The notes: generated by a model not told the origin, from the sequence alone. A stretch of 32,300 bases of DNA from Acidimicrobiia bacterium (GCA_012960315.1 DUBN01000015.1:3652-35951), one strand, 5' to 3'. Shown: positions 24,188 to 32,300, counted from the stretch's first letter. Made by a program: numbers and translations.

Positions 24188-24931
24188 TTAAAAGTAGTTA
24201 CCCCAGGCTGTGACGCCATGGAATCCGCCGTCTACCAAGATTGTTTGACCCGTGATGTACGCGGCGTCGTCGCCCGCTAAGAAAGCGACAACAGAGCCTA
24301 TTTCTTCGGGCTCACCCCATCGACCTAGCGCTATGTGGCTTGCTAAGCCATCCGCCAATCCGGGTGTTTTGCGCCCTTGTTCCCACATTTCGGTGATGAT
24401 CAGACCTGGGGCCACCGCGTTTACTCTTATGCCGAATTTCCCTAGTTGAGCTGCTTGGCTGCGGGTGAGGGAGTCAAGCGCTGCTTTGGTCGCACCATAG
24501 GTCGGAAGCTCGGCGACTCCAGTCGCTCCAGCTACCGATGACATGTGGATGATCGACCCGCGTCCGCGGTCGGCCATTTGGCGAGAGAGGGCTTTCGTGG
24601 TTTCAAGCGGTGCGTGGTAGTTGACACGCATCACCATCTCATCCTCGTCTTTGATTTCGCCGATGCCAGCATTATTGACGAGGATGTCGACACCACCCAA
24701 GGCTTTCACTGCTGATGCTGCCAACTCGGCGCCAGCACCTGGTTTCGTTAGATCTATGGGGAGTACCACCGGATCGTTGGCTAGCTCCGCAGCCACCCGG
24801 AACAGGTCGTCTTCTGAGCGGGCCGCGAGCGCCACTCGAGCTCCTTGCTCACAGAGTGCCCGGGCGCAATGTTCACCTATACCGCGGCTCGCACCCGTAA
24901 CAAGCGCTAGCCGTCCCTCAAGTTTCCCCAT
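24188..24931 (-). CDS. Short-chain dehydrogenase/reductase (SDR)
   Basis: A 247-residue classical SDR: TGASRGIG at 12-19, NNAG at 86-89, catalytic Ser131/132 in HMSS, Tyr145 and Lys149 in YGATK, and YITGQTILVDGG near the end. The Arg in ASRG and in LAARS (Arg38) favours NADP(H). Similar to 3-oxoacyl-ACP reductase FabG-like enzymes. The ATG at 24931 has AAAGGGG about 8 nt upstream; the open frame runs to 25153 across the divergent asparaginase gene and that part is not real. It converges with the CoA ligase with only 3 bp between, so both may act on CoA or acyl substrates. Confidence 0.92.
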   Translation of the reverse strand: MGKLEGRLALVTGASRGIGEHCARALCEQGARVALAARSEDDLFRVAAELANDPVVLPIDLTKPGAGAELAASAVKALGGVDILVNNAGIGEIKDEDEMVMRVNYHAPLETTKALSRQMADRGRGSIIHMSSVAGATGVAELPTYGATKAALDSLTRSQAAQLGKFGIRVNAVAPGLIITEMWEQGRKTPGLADGLASHIALGRWGEPEEIGSVVAFLAGDDAAYITGQTILVDGGFHGVTAWGNYF

Positions 24932-24998
24932 GGCGTTCCCCTTTCCGCGCTGCGAGTCTTGCAGCACTGTAATGTTCACGCTCTGAAAGACTGGCACC

Positions 24999-25958
24999 GT
25001 GAATGATCCGCTAGTTGTCGAAGTCACACGGGGCTCCAGCGTGGAGAGCCGCCATCTAGTCGACGTGGCGTTAGTTGATGGCGTCGGCAAAACGGTTGAC
25101 GGGTGGGGTGAATTCGATCGACCGACGTTGCCTCGTTCATCGCTAAAACCCATTCAAGCAACACCCCTAATCACCGAAGGCATCGCCGACGCGGCTGGTC
25201 TTACGAACGAACAACTCGCCATCGCGTGTTCTAGTCACAACGGTGAGACCCGCCACGTTCAAGTTGTTGATCGTTGGTTAGAAACGATAGGGGTGTCCCA
25301 CCGCGTTCTGGAATGCGGGGCCCATTTCCCCAGTGACTCTGTCGCAGCACGCAACCTTGTTTTGGCTGGCGTCGAGCCAGATAGCCGACACAACAACTGC
25401 TCAGGTAAACACACGGGATTCGTTGCGGTATCGAACTACTTTGAGTTGGACCCATCGGGTTACATTTCTCCTGAACATCCCGTGATGAAGGACTTCATAA
25501 CTCCAGCCGTTGAGGATTTCTGTCGGGTCGACCTAAGCAGGCAAACACCAAGCGTGGATGGCTGCGGGGTCCCCGTGTGGTCGATACCTCTCCATCATCT
25601 GGCCGTCGGATGGTCGCAGCTTCGGACACGAGGAGCGGGGAGCCGGCTCCTACAGGCAATGGTCCGCGAACCATTCCTCGTCGCTGGTTCGGGTCGTGCA
25701 TGCACCCGTTTAATCGAGTCCGCCGATGGCACCGCTGTCGTCAAGACCGGCGCCGAAGGCGTGTTTTGTGGGGTCGATCTTCGACAAGGCTTTGCGTTCG
25801 CCCTTAAAGCTCGCGATGGTCACGCTCGGGCAGCAGAAACAGCAGCTGAATGGATACTCGACCATCTGGGTTGCATCGAACATGCGTCTCCGAAAGTTCT
25901 ACAGAACTGGGCTGGCACAAACGTCGGGGAAATCCGAATCGCTTCTAGGGGCCGATGA
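24999..25958 (+). CDS. L-asparaginase, AnsA/PF06089 type
   Basis: A 319-residue asparaginase of the thermolabile Rhizobium-like family (asparaginase II, PF06089), which hydrolyses asparagine to aspartate and ammonia. Family marks are VTRGSSVESRHLVDVALVD at the start, SSLKPIQATP, IACSSHNGE, ECGAHFPS, the conserved HNNCSGKHTG with its metal/active-site Cys, and VDGCGVPVWSIPLHHLA. It has no signal peptide and is expected to be cytosolic. It begins with GTG. The FAD-linked oxidase starts 1 bp after its stop, so the two are co-transcribed. Confidence 0.93.
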   Translation: MNDPLVVEVTRGSSVESRHLVDVALVDGVGKTVDGWGEFDRPTLPRSSLKPIQATPLITEGIADAAGLTNEQLAIACSSHNGETRHVQVVDRWLETIGVSHRVLECGAHFPSDSVAARNLVLAGVEPDSRHNNCSGKHTGFVAVSNYFELDPSGYISPEHPVMKDFITPAVEDFCRVDLSRQTPSVDGCGVPVWSIPLHHLAVGWSQLRTRGAGSRLLQAMVREPFLVAGSGRACTRLIESADGTAVVKTGAEGVFCGVDLRQGFAFALKARDGHARAAETAAEWILDHLGCIEHASPKVLQNWAGTNVGEIRIASRGR

Positions 25959-25959
25959 A

Positions 25960-27336
25960 GTGGTAGCCAACTCTCAGTTATTGATGGAACTTGAAGCCCG
26001 ACTGGATCCTAAATGTATTCAATCCGACGTTGATGTGATCGCAGCGTACGCCCAGGACCGAGCGGTTTTCGAGGGCGCTGGTAGCGCTGCGGTGCTCGTC
26101 ATGCCCCGCTCAACGGCGGAGGTCGTAGCAGCAGTTGAGGCAGCTAAATCGGCAGGCGTTCCGATTGTCCCTAGGGGAGCTGGAACCGGTCTCACCGGTG
26201 CAGCCAACGCTACCGATGGATGCGTTTTGCTGTCCCTCCATCGCATGAATCAGATTCTAGAAATCGATGCCATAAACCGAATGTGCCGAGTTCAGCCAGG
26301 GGTCATCAACTCAGATTTAAAAGGCGCAGTCGCCAAGCACGGTCTTTTCTACCCTCCAGATCCGGCGTCGTTCGAAATGTCATCGGTCGGAGGCAACGTG
26401 GCAACCAACGCTGGTGGGCTGTGCTGTGTCAAATACGGAGTTACCCGCGATTACGTAATCGGTCTCGAAGTCGTTCTCGCTAGTGGCGTAGTAATTCGAA
26501 CGGGCCGTCAGACACTTAAATCCACGACCGGCTTAGATCTGACAGGCCTTTTTGTTGGGTCAGAAGGTGTTTTGGGAGTTATTACCGAGATCACATTGAA
26601 GTTGGTGCCCTCTCCCCCACCTCCTGCAACGGCAGTCGCCTATTTCGACCAGCTCCCGCACGCAGGCGAAACCATCATCGAGGTCTTTAAGCAAGGACAC
26701 GAGCCGTCCATGATGGAGATCTTGGATCGGGCCAGTCTCCGACAGGTAGACGCTGTCTACAACATGGGCCTTGATGTAGATGCTGCCTGCCTTCTTCTGA
26801 TTCAAACATCAGGTGATCAAGCTGTCGCTTCGATTGAAGCTATTGCGAACATCTGTCGGACGGCAGGCGCGACCTATGTAGCTCATGTCGACGACCCCGA
26901 AGAGGGCGAGATGCTGGTTGAGGTTCGAAGACGAGTGTGGCCGGCGTTCGAACATCTCGGAAAAGCGATGCTTCCCGAAGATGTCGCCGTGCCGCGTCAG
27001 CATTTGCCTGAGCTGATGGCTGGCATCGTTGCTATTGGAGAGCGCCACGAGTTAGAGCTCCCCACTATCGGTCACGCGGGAGACGGCAATATGCATCCAC
27101 TTCTTATCTTCAATGGCGAAGACAAGAACGAAGTTGAACGAGTAAGAACGGCGTTTGCCGAGATCGTGAAACTCGCGCTCAGCCTTGGTGGCACTATTGC
27201 GGCCGAACACGGCGTCGGGACGCTGAAGCGAGCATTCGTATCTGAAGAGATAGGCCCGGCTGAACTTGGGACCATGGAAGTAATCCGAGCGGCGTTAGAT
27301 CCTGACCGTCGATTCAACCCAGGTAAGAAGCTTTAA
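25960..27336 (+). CDS. FAD-linked oxidase, GlcD/D-lactate dehydrogenase-like
   Basis: A 458-residue flavoprotein of the VAO family. The FAD-binding part shows VLVMPRSTAEV, VPIVPRGAGTGLTGAA and PDPASFEMSSVGGNVATNAGG; the C-terminal cap shows GHAGDGNMHPL (metal and substrate His) and AAEHGVGTLKR. It is closest to glycolate oxidase subunit GlcD and D-2-hydroxyacid dehydrogenases. GlcE/GlcF are not beside it, so it may work alone with a quinone or electron-transfer flavoprotein. The GTG at 25960 has AGGGG 9 nt upstream and follows the asparaginase stop by 1 bp; an ATG at 25984 is an alternative. Confidence 0.93.
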   Translation: MVANSQLLMELEARLDPKCIQSDVDVIAAYAQDRAVFEGAGSAAVLVMPRSTAEVVAAVEAAKSAGVPIVPRGAGTGLTGAANATDGCVLLSLHRMNQILEIDAINRMCRVQPGVINSDLKGAVAKHGLFYPPDPASFEMSSVGGNVATNAGGLCCVKYGVTRDYVIGLEVVLASGVVIRTGRQTLKSTTGLDLTGLFVGSEGVLGVITEITLKLVPSPPPPATAVAYFDQLPHAGETIIEVFKQGHEPSMMEILDRASLRQVDAVYNMGLDVDAACLLLIQTSGDQAVASIEAIANICRTAGATYVAHVDDPEEGEMLVEVRRRVWPAFEHLGKAMLPEDVAVPRQHLPELMAGIVAIGERHELELPTIGHAGDGNMHPLLIFNGEDKNEVERVRTAFAEIVKLALSLGGTIAAEHGVGTLKRAFVSEEIGPAELGTMEVIRAALDPDRRFNPGKKL

Positions 27337-27337
27337 C

Positions 27338-28327
27338 TTATTTAAGATCTGGTCGCAGCATTACTCTGCCGGTCGTTTTTCGACCAGACAAGTCCACGAG
27401 ACCGCCCATAAGTTCCTCTAGACGTAGCTCTCTACTCACCAGCGGGTCCAGCGTTCCGTTACTCACCATCTCCCACAGTTGGGAATAGCACTCGTCAAGC
27501 ACTTCATCCATGCGACCCTTGTATCCGCCCATGTGAACACCTACTACCGAGTAGTTCTTGACGAGGAGGTGGTTGGCTGGAGCGCTAGGGATATCCCCGC
27601 TCGCGAATCCGATCACCAGCAGACGGCCTTCCCATGCGACGAGACGTCTCGCTACGTCGAAGTAATCACCACCAACTGGGTCAAAAATCAGATCGCAACC
27701 TCTACCCGAGGTGGCGTCCATCACTTTTTCATAGAGGTCTTCGGAGTTGTAGTCCACGACCACGTCCGCCCCGAGTGATCTACAAACCTCAACTTTGTCG
27801 CTTCCTCCTGCAGCAGCAATAACAGTGCAGCCGTGCACTTTCGCCATTTGAACGGCCGCTGATCCGACCCCTCCTGCCGCGGCGAGAACGAGAACCGTTT
27901 CTCCCGGCTGCATGTGTCCTCGCCTATGGAGAGCTGTCCATCCAGTGCCGTATATAACATTCATCGCCGATGCGACAGGCAGAGACACATTTGCGGGCAC
28001 GATGCGCATCTCTTCGGCGCGCACGAGCGCTTCTTCGGCATAACCACCCCATCCAGATGTGGTCATCCCAAGGACGCGGTCACCTGGCTTCAGATCGCAT
28101 TGGGGTCCGGCCTCAACGACCGTCCCAGCCACACTCATGCCCGGCGTGAATGGGGGATCTAAGCGGACTTGGTATTGGCCCTGGCATTGCAAAATGTCAG
28201 CGAAGTTTAAATCGCTAGCCGACACTGCAACTCGTGCCTCTCCTGCGCCCGGAGTTGGCGATTCGATCTCTTGCAGCGAGAGAACATCCCACGGGTCGCC
28301 TAGTTCGCTGAGTCGCCACGCTCTCAT
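27338..28327 (-). CDS. Zinc-independent MDR oxidoreductase, quinone reductase-like
   Basis: A 329-residue medium-chain dehydrogenase/reductase of the NADPH:quinone oxidoreductase group. The N-terminal GroES-like domain has ASDLNFADILQCQGQY and PFTPGMSVAGTVVEAG; the cofactor domain has VLVLAAAGGVGSAAVQMAK and GADVVVDYNSEDL. The zinc-binding cysteines and His of alcohol dehydrogenases are missing, as usual for this group. The ATG at 28327 has a near-perfect AAGGAGG upstream. It converges with the GlcD-like gene (1-bp gap) and diverges from the renalase-like gene. Substrate: unknown quinone, enone or enoyl compound. Confidence 0.93.
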   Translation of the reverse strand: MRAWRLSELGDPWDVLSLQEIESPTPGAGEARVAVSASDLNFADILQCQGQYQVRLDPPFTPGMSVAGTVVEAGPQCDLKPGDRVLGMTTSGWGGYAEEALVRAEEMRIVPANVSLPVASAMNVIYGTGWTALHRRGHMQPGETVLVLAAAGGVGSAAVQMAKVHGCTVIAAAGGSDKVEVCRSLGADVVVDYNSEDLYEKVMDATSGRGCDLIFDPVGGDYFDVARRLVAWEGRLLVIGFASGDIPSAPANHLLVKNYSVVGVHMGGYKGRMDEVLDECYSQLWEMVSNGTLDPLVSRELRLEELMGGLVDLSGRKTTGRVMLRPDLK

Positions 28328-28402
28328 GGGGCCTCCTTGGAGTTTTCGTCTGGAGGGCACCGTACCAACCAACTTCTTGCGCAGTGGGAGTAAGTTCAAG
28401 TC

Positions 28403-29350
28403 ATGACTAGCTCCTCGCCTGAGATCGCAGTTGTTGGAGCTGGCGTTGCTGGGGCGTCGGCGGCGTATCGCTTAAGTGAACTCGGGTTCAAAAGCCATGT
28501 GTACGAAACTGAAGGGCACCCAGGTGGACGGATGGCAGCCACTGTGATCAATGAAGCCAAGTTTGATCATGGAGCGCAATTTTTCACGACTCGAGGCCAC
28601 AGATTTCAGTCTGCGGTCGATGCCGCAGCCGCAGATGGGGCGGTCAAGGTTTGGACACACGGCTTTGATGAACCTCCAGATGGTTACGAACGATGGTGCG
28701 GTGTGCCTGACATGACGGCCTTGGCGAGTTGGCTCTTAGCCAAGGCTGATGTAATGGTTCATTTCGGTCAACCGGTCGACAATCTCAAACATCTAAACGC
28801 CTCGGCAATCGTCCTCACCCCACCGGTTCCTGTAAGCCTCGCTCTCGCACAGCATTCCGATCTCGAACCACCAGAAAATCTTCTGAACAGACTAAGAAAC
28901 GTCGAATATAAGCGCACCATCGCAGTGCTTTTCTCCTTGGAAGAACACCCCAGAGGTCTGCCGAGCCACGGAGGGATTCAGTTTGTAGATGACCCTGAAT
29001 TAGCTTTTATCGCCGACAACGCCACAAAAGGGGTGAGCGAATCTCCAGCGGTCACTGTTCATCTGTCAAACGACGCAAGTTTGGCTCTTTGGAACCAACC
29101 TGATCACGAACTAACCGAGTTCGCCTCCGAATACCTCGAAGCCAAGATTGGTGCTGTCGTTTCGCTCGGCAGCGTGGTGAAACGTTGGCGTTACGCCGGT
29201 CCAGTGCAGGTCCTCGAAGAATCAGCGTTCTTGTGGGGTAACCAACCTCTAATCGCCATGGCCGGAGAGGCGTTCAACGGTCCCAAGGTCGAAGGTGCTT
29301 TTGATTCAGGCAGGTACGCGGCCGAAAAGATCGCTGAGCTCCTCTCTTGA
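28403..29350 (+). CDS. Renalase-like FAD-dependent oxidoreductase
   Basis: A 315-residue flavoprotein. The dinucleotide-binding motif AVVGAGVAGASAAYRL is at the N-terminus, then ETEGHPGGRMAA and FDHGAQFFTTR, the signature of renalase and its bacterial relatives. The C-terminal FAD contact is IAMAGEAFNGPKVEGAFDSGRYAAE. Bacterial renalases oxidise abnormal dihydro forms of NAD(P)H; many relatives are uncharacterised. Length is typical. The following small gene starts 31 bp after it on the same strand. Confidence 0.9.
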   Translation: MTSSSPEIAVVGAGVAGASAAYRLSELGFKSHVYETEGHPGGRMAATVINEAKFDHGAQFFTTRGHRFQSAVDAAAADGAVKVWTHGFDEPPDGYERWCGVPDMTALASWLLAKADVMVHFGQPVDNLKHLNASAIVLTPPVPVSLALAQHSDLEPPENLLNRLRNVEYKRTIAVLFSLEEHPRGLPSHGGIQFVDDPELAFIADNATKGVSESPAVTVHLSNDASLALWNQPDHELTEFASEYLEAKIGAVVSLGSVVKRWRYAGPVQVLEESAFLWGNQPLIAMAGEAFNGPKVEGAFDSGRYAAEKIAELLS

Positions 29351-29381
29351 AGAGGGGTCTTGCACGGAGGGACGTCAAAAG

Positions 29382-29741
29382 GTGAGCCGCGCCGACCACA
29401 TAGCTGGCCTGGAGGTGGGGCGTCTCACTCCAGTTGACATCGAATACTTTTTCAGGACCCTTCAGCCGCGTGTTCCCAACAGAGTGAGCGAGGATCACCA
29501 GGCTCTCCTTAGCCAGCTTCACTTACGTCTGCACAATTTGGCGGTGTATCTGGGCGACCCGTTAGCTGTTTCGTTCGATCACAACGACGTCAGCAAAGTT
29601 GTGTCGTCCATTGGTGAGCGACTTGAGAGGATGAAACGACGCGAATGGCGTGCACGCATCGCAGGCATCAAAGTTCTGCAGCACTTACGTCTTGAAATCG
29701 GGGAAATCTCCGCTGACCTCTACCAAATGTCTACCGGATGA
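29382..29741 (+). CDS. Small orphan protein
   Basis: A 119-residue, mostly helical, basic protein of unknown family. I chose the GTG at 29382 (VSRADHIAGLEVG), with GGAGGG 10 nt upstream; the frame opens earlier at 29295 but overlaps the renalase-like gene. Leu-, Arg- and His-rich helices follow (QALLSQLHLRLHNLAVYLG, then ERLERMKRREWRARIAGIKVLQ in two parts). No signal peptide or membrane helix is evident. It is likely co-transcribed with the gene before it. Confidence 0.65.
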   Translation: MSRADHIAGLEVGRLTPVDIEYFFRTLQPRVPNRVSEDHQALLSQLHLRLHNLAVYLGDPLAVSFDHNDVSKVVSSIGERLERMKRREWRARIAGIKVLQHLRLEIGEISADLYQMSTG

Positions 29742-29789
29742 TTCTGTTTGCCAGCGCGGCCTAACGTTGGGGCCCGGAAGGGGATCACT

Positions 29790-30212
29790 ATGTCGTTCAC
29801 ATCAAGTGACCATGAAGAAATTCGACAATTGTTAGCTCGTTACAACTTCGCGATCGACTTTGGAGACATCGACAGTTGGGTACAGACATTCACTTCAGAT
29901 GGAGTGTTCAGTTGTTTAGGTATGCCAGAGGGCGCTCCGTTGGGAGGCACTCACCGAGGCGCCGATGCTCTTCGAACGTACGCCGAGACTCATTTTTCGA
30001 TTAATCAAGGCCGAGCTCGGCATTGGAACTGGAATTTACTCATTGAGGGGAACAACGATTCGGCAACTATGCAGTGTTACCTCAACGCGTATAGCGCCGG
30101 GCAGGGCGACACCGCTCTATTCAGAGTCACTGGTATGTACAGAGATCGAATGGTACGCACCGATGACGGCTGGAAATTCATCGAACGCGAAGTCACCATT
30201 GACCCGGCGTGA
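29790..30212 (+). CDS. SnoaL-like/NTF2-fold protein
   Basis: A 140-residue protein with the NTF2-like cone fold of the SnoaL-like domain: SDHEEIRQLLARYNFAIDFGDIDSWVQTFTSDGVF, read as the first helix pair, then HRGADALRTYAE, HWNWNLLIEG and the last strand DGWKFIEREVTID. The Tyr/Asp/His pocket of this fold suits dehydratases, isomerases and ring hydroxylase subunits; no exact reaction can be given. The ATG at 29790 has GGAAGGGG upstream; a start at 29748 adds 14 residues with no homology pattern. It precedes the 2OG oxygenase on the same strand, 66 bp apart. Confidence 0.85.
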   Translation: MSFTSSDHEEIRQLLARYNFAIDFGDIDSWVQTFTSDGVFSCLGMPEGAPLGGTHRGADALRTYAETHFSINQGRARHWNWNLLIEGNNDSATMQCYLNAYSAGQGDTALFRVTGMYRDRMVRTDDGWKFIEREVTIDPA

Positions 30213-30278
30213 ATGACAGTTTGAGATGATCACAACATCGTTGACATACGCTTGTGAAAAGACGGCTGAGGGGGCACT

Positions 30279-31247
30279 GTGTCAGTAACTGAAGCTTCAA
30301 CGGGTTTGATTCCTGTGCTGGACCTTCAAGCACTAGTCGACGGCGAGCCCGACGGAATTCAAGACTTGGCGTTGGAGTTACGTCAGGCCTTACAAAAGGT
30401 CGGGTTCTTCTCCATCGTCAACCATGGGGTGTCGTGGAGTTTGGTGGAAGACATTTACAGCGCCACTCAAACCTTGCACGCTCTCCCACAGACAGAAAAA
30501 GACGCCATCACGATGGACCGCACACACGGTGGATACCTCGGGATGGGGGCCGGAACCTCATATGCAAGCGAGATAGCAGGAGAAGACCGCAAACCAAATC
30601 AAAACGAGGCGTTCTTCGTTCACGAAGGCGGGTACCGGGAAAGCAACCAATACCCGGACCTCACTGGCTTTAAAGAACTGACGGCCTCCTACATTCGCAA
30701 CATGGAGGGTTTAGCTAACTCGTTGATGACGTTACTGGCGTTGTCATTAGGTCTCGACGCTAGTTTTTTCGCTAAAGATTTCGACGTTCCAAGCGTGACT
30801 CTTCGCATGTCGCACTACCCGGTAATGCAGTACACCGATAATGAGTGGGGGCTCGCTCCTCACACCGACAGTTCTATATTCACGTTCTTACCGGTCAACG
30901 ACACCCCAGGTCTTGAGGTTCGACCAGATGGACACGACTGGATCCAACCATCAGTAATTCCGTGTTCGTTTTTGGTGAATAGTGGCGACATGCTGAAACG
31001 GTGGACTAATGGCGGTTATTTGTCGACCGCTCACCGGGCAAGCAACTTGTCCAATGTTGATCGCTATGCCGTGCCGTTCTTCTATGGACCTAGAGACGAC
31101 GCAGTAGTTGACCCCGTTCCCACAACAGTGTCCGAAAGTAATCCCAGCAGATATGAGCCCATTACCTACGGCGATTACCAACGCTGGTTCATTGACAGAA
31201 ATTACAGAAAAATGACCGGGCAAATAGCTTCCGAAACTCCGCCATAA
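30279..31247 (+). CDS. 2-oxoglutarate/Fe(II) oxygenase, IPNS-like
   Basis: A 322-residue non-haem iron oxygenase of the isopenicillin N synthase/gibberellin oxidase superfamily. The N-terminal DIOX_N part has IPVLDLQALV and KVGFFSIVNHGV. The iron triad is His195-Asp197 (APHTDSS) and His252 (STAHRAS). Arg262 of the co-substrate site is present in DRYAVPFF, but the usual Ser two residues later is Ala264. Such enzymes hydroxylate or desaturate small molecules using 2-oxoglutarate and O2. It starts with GTG. The substrate is unknown, and the upstream SnoaL-like protein may belong to the same pathway. Confidence 0.93.
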   Translation: MSVTEASTGLIPVLDLQALVDGEPDGIQDLALELRQALQKVGFFSIVNHGVSWSLVEDIYSATQTLHALPQTEKDAITMDRTHGGYLGMGAGTSYASEIAGEDRKPNQNEAFFVHEGGYRESNQYPDLTGFKELTASYIRNMEGLANSLMTLLALSLGLDASFFAKDFDVPSVTLRMSHYPVMQYTDNEWGLAPHTDSSIFTFLPVNDTPGLEVRPDGHDWIQPSVIPCSFLVNSGDMLKRWTNGGYLSTAHRASNLSNVDRYAVPFFYGPRDDAVVDPVPTTVSESNPSRYEPITYGDYQRWFIDRNYRKMTGQIASETPP

Positions 31248-31546
31248 AGTAAACCGACCGTCAAGCAAGACAGCTGAGCGTGGAGTTACTCCGGCCAGGT
31301 TCTCGATAGATCGAGGACAAGCTATTCCGATACCTTCCGGCGGCGGATCTTTTCCATGATGAGTAGCTCTCGGAATCTTCTCTTTCTTCATGTTCCTCGT
31401 AGTACCTGGCAGACGCAAAGAACAAGAACGTCCAATGCAGCCCACCTCAGGAGAATGACACATAGACACTTGGGAAGCTGAAGCCCTCAGACTGGGAAAT
31501 CGGGTCGGGGGCCTACACCTTTTAAGGTCAACTACTATCGCTACTC
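31248..31546. other. Intergenic region without a recognised gene
   Basis: Together with the tiny frame that follows, this leaves ~367 bp without a firm gene. It holds two short inverted repeats, CTCGATAGATCGAG at 31302-31315 and ACCTTTTAAGGT at 31517-31528, the latter 18 bp before the small frame at 31547 and a possible operator. A minus-strand open frame reaches in from the oxygenase gene but has no family pattern. Confidence 0.5.
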
Positions 31547-31612
31547 ATGAGTGTGTACGTCGACCCAAACGACGCTTTGGGTGCCGTGCTCGACGCTAAG
31601 GAGTCGACATAG
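31547..31612 (+). CDS. Possible 21-residue leader peptide upstream of VOC gene
   Basis: An ATG-started frame encodes 21 residues (MSVYVDPNDALGAVLDAKES plus Thr) and stops 2 bp before the ATG of the VOC gene. The VOC ribosome site AAGGAG lies inside its last codons, so its translation could affect that of the VOC gene. Length and composition alone cannot show that it is expressed. Confidence 0.3.
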   Translation: MSVYVDPNDALGAVLDAKEST

Positions 31613-31614
31613 TT

Positions 31615-32070
31615 ATGATCCGAGCGATTCACCACACTGCGATCTCTACCAGTGACCTTGAGAGGTCACTCACCTTCTACCGAGACTTGCTGGGCTTCCG
31701 CGAGGTCGACCGCTTTTCGTGGAGGCAGGGGTCGTCGGTTGTCGACGCCATCACCGGTCTGAAGGACTCAGCGGCCAAAGTCGCTTTGCTGCGACTGGAG
31801 AACGCATTCATTGAACTATTCGAGTACAACTCTCCTCAACCCAAACGAGGAGATCCACACCGGCCCGTATGCGATCACGGCATCACACATCTGTGCGTCG
31901 AGGTGACCGACATTGATGCAGAGTACGAACGACTCTCCGAGGCAGGGATGCTGTTCCACGCAAAACCCGTGACCGGGGGTCATGGTGTGCGCGCGACGTA
32001 TGGCCGGGATCCCGACGGCAATGTGATCGAGCTACTTGAACTTTCCGAAGGCAGCATCCTTTCTATTTGA
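31615..32070 (+). CDS. VOC-family protein (glyoxalase/epimerase-like)
   Basis: A 151-residue single-chain protein with two VOC modules. Module one is IRAIHHTAISTSDLERSLTFY..LLGF and ends ENAFIELFEYN; module two is HGITHLCVEVTDID and ends GRDPDGNVIELLEL. The metal ligands expected for the family are visible: His6 or His7, Glu in IELFEY, His in THLCVEV and Glu in IELLEL. It could be a lactoylglutathione lyase-like, methylmalonyl-CoA epimerase-like or resistance-type enzyme; the surroundings do not decide. The ATG at 31615 has AAGGAG 11 nt upstream. Confidence 0.88.
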   Translation: MIRAIHHTAISTSDLERSLTFYRDLLGFREVDRFSWRQGSSVVDAITGLKDSAAKVALLRLENAFIELFEYNSPQPKRGDPHRPVCDHGITHLCVEVTDIDAEYERLSEAGMLFHAKPVTGGHGVRATYGRDPDGNVIELLELSEGSILSI

Positions 32071-32130
32071 TCGGAGTGTGAGAACCCCGATCTGCAACTA
32101 GCACGTCCCTTCGTACACAGCTGAAAACGT

Positions 32131-32300
32131 CTAAGAACGCTTCCTGTGCGAAGCATTTCCGTTGTTTTTAGCTTTTAGCCACGCTTTGAACCCATGGAGA
32201 ATTCTCCGGTGAAGTGGGTGCATTTCGACGTACTCAGGGTTTTGTTGTGCCGCTTGAATGGTTCTTAACAGCACAGCAACTTTCAACCATGTCAGATCCC
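32131..32300 (-). CDS. 3' end of an unidentified leftward gene
   Basis: The minus strand is open from the right edge of the window to a TAG at 32133-32131, giving the last ~55 residues of a protein. The end is basic, with helices such as TWLKVAVLLRTIQAAQQNP and RRILHGFKAWLKAKNN. Composition and codon use look coding. The start lies outside the window and no family is recognised. It converges with the VOC gene, leaving 60 bp. Confidence 0.55.
   Translation of the reverse strand, partial: DLTWLKVAVLLRTIQAAQQNPEYVEMHPLHRRILHGFKAWLKAKNNGNASHRKRS

Noticed and set aside
30951-31469. A minus-strand open frame of 172 codons overlapping the 2OG oxygenase.
   Set aside because: Most of it is antisense to a clear gene, and it shows no domain pattern.
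1-32300. A genetic code in which UGA is always an amino acid.
   Set aside because: Many intact genes here end in TGA at the expected family length, for example the LLM oxidoreductase, kynureninase, asparaginase and the last VOC gene.
1-32300. CRISPR array, insertion sequence or prophage.
   Set aside because: No regularly spaced repeats, transposase, integrase or phage structural gene was found on either strand.

Overview
The window looks like about 32 kb of chromosome from an actinobacterium, most plausibly a marine Acidimicrobiia-type lineage with mid-range GC. That placement is an inference. It rests on a TIGR03619-like F420-dependent oxidoreductase, a thiolase paired with a DUF35 zinc-ribbon/OB-fold partner, several SDR, VOC and CoA-ligase genes, frequent GTG starts and a divergent ald/Lrp pair. 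No rRNA, CRISPR array, transposase or integrase was seen.

Left edge (1-3044): accessory DNA. A 5'-truncated three-part restriction-type protein (SRA-like, Mrr_N-like and HNH regions) is followed by an orphan gene with a possible helix-turn-helix, a region of about 240 bp very dense in inverted repeats (including a possible three-way junction at 2007-2090), and an orphan lipoprotein. The block ends at the 3' end of tRNA-Pro(UGG), as expected for an island next to a tRNA gene.

Centre-left (3045-11430): tRNA-Pro, a 3Fe-4S-type ferredoxin, an LLM F420 oxidoreductase and an IPP-isomerase-like Nudix protein. Then comes a leftward operon thiB-thiP-folE headed by a clear TPP riboswitch whose 3' strand carries the thiB Shine-Dalgarno sequence; thiQ, the ATPase, is absent. 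After tRNA-Arg is a leftward pair, a GrdB-family protein and a NUDT19-like Nudix hydrolase. The GrdB-family gene has an in-frame UGA in a UxxC motif and is read here as a selenoprotein. tRNA-His, a small orphan gene and tRNA-Lys follow.

Centre (11600-21550): a RidA/RraA pair divergent from a VOC dioxygenase, a small zinc-ribbon protein, a large lipoprotein, kynureninase, a thiolase/DUF35 pair divergent from an SDR and an AhpD-like CxxC protein, and alanine dehydrogenase divergent from an Lrp/AsnC regulator.

Right (21550-32300): a second selenoprotein candidate, a PrxQ/Bcp peroxiredoxin with UGA at the peroxidatic position (TPGU). It is followed by a CaiC-like acyl-CoA ligase, an SDR, an AnsA-type asparaginase, a GlcD-like FAD oxidase, a quinone reductase-like MDR protein, a renalase-like FAD protein, two small genes, an IPNS-like 2OG-Fe(II) oxygenase, a VOC protein and the 3' end of another leftward gene.

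The most notable result is the two recoded UGA codons. Each is in frame and sits exactly at the catalytic Cys position of its family. Each is followed by a small hairpin with the same geometry (4-bp stem at +18 to +21, loop from +22 with G in the first two positions), which fits the bacterial SECIS rule. Split into open frames, both genes look like broken or truncated fragments.
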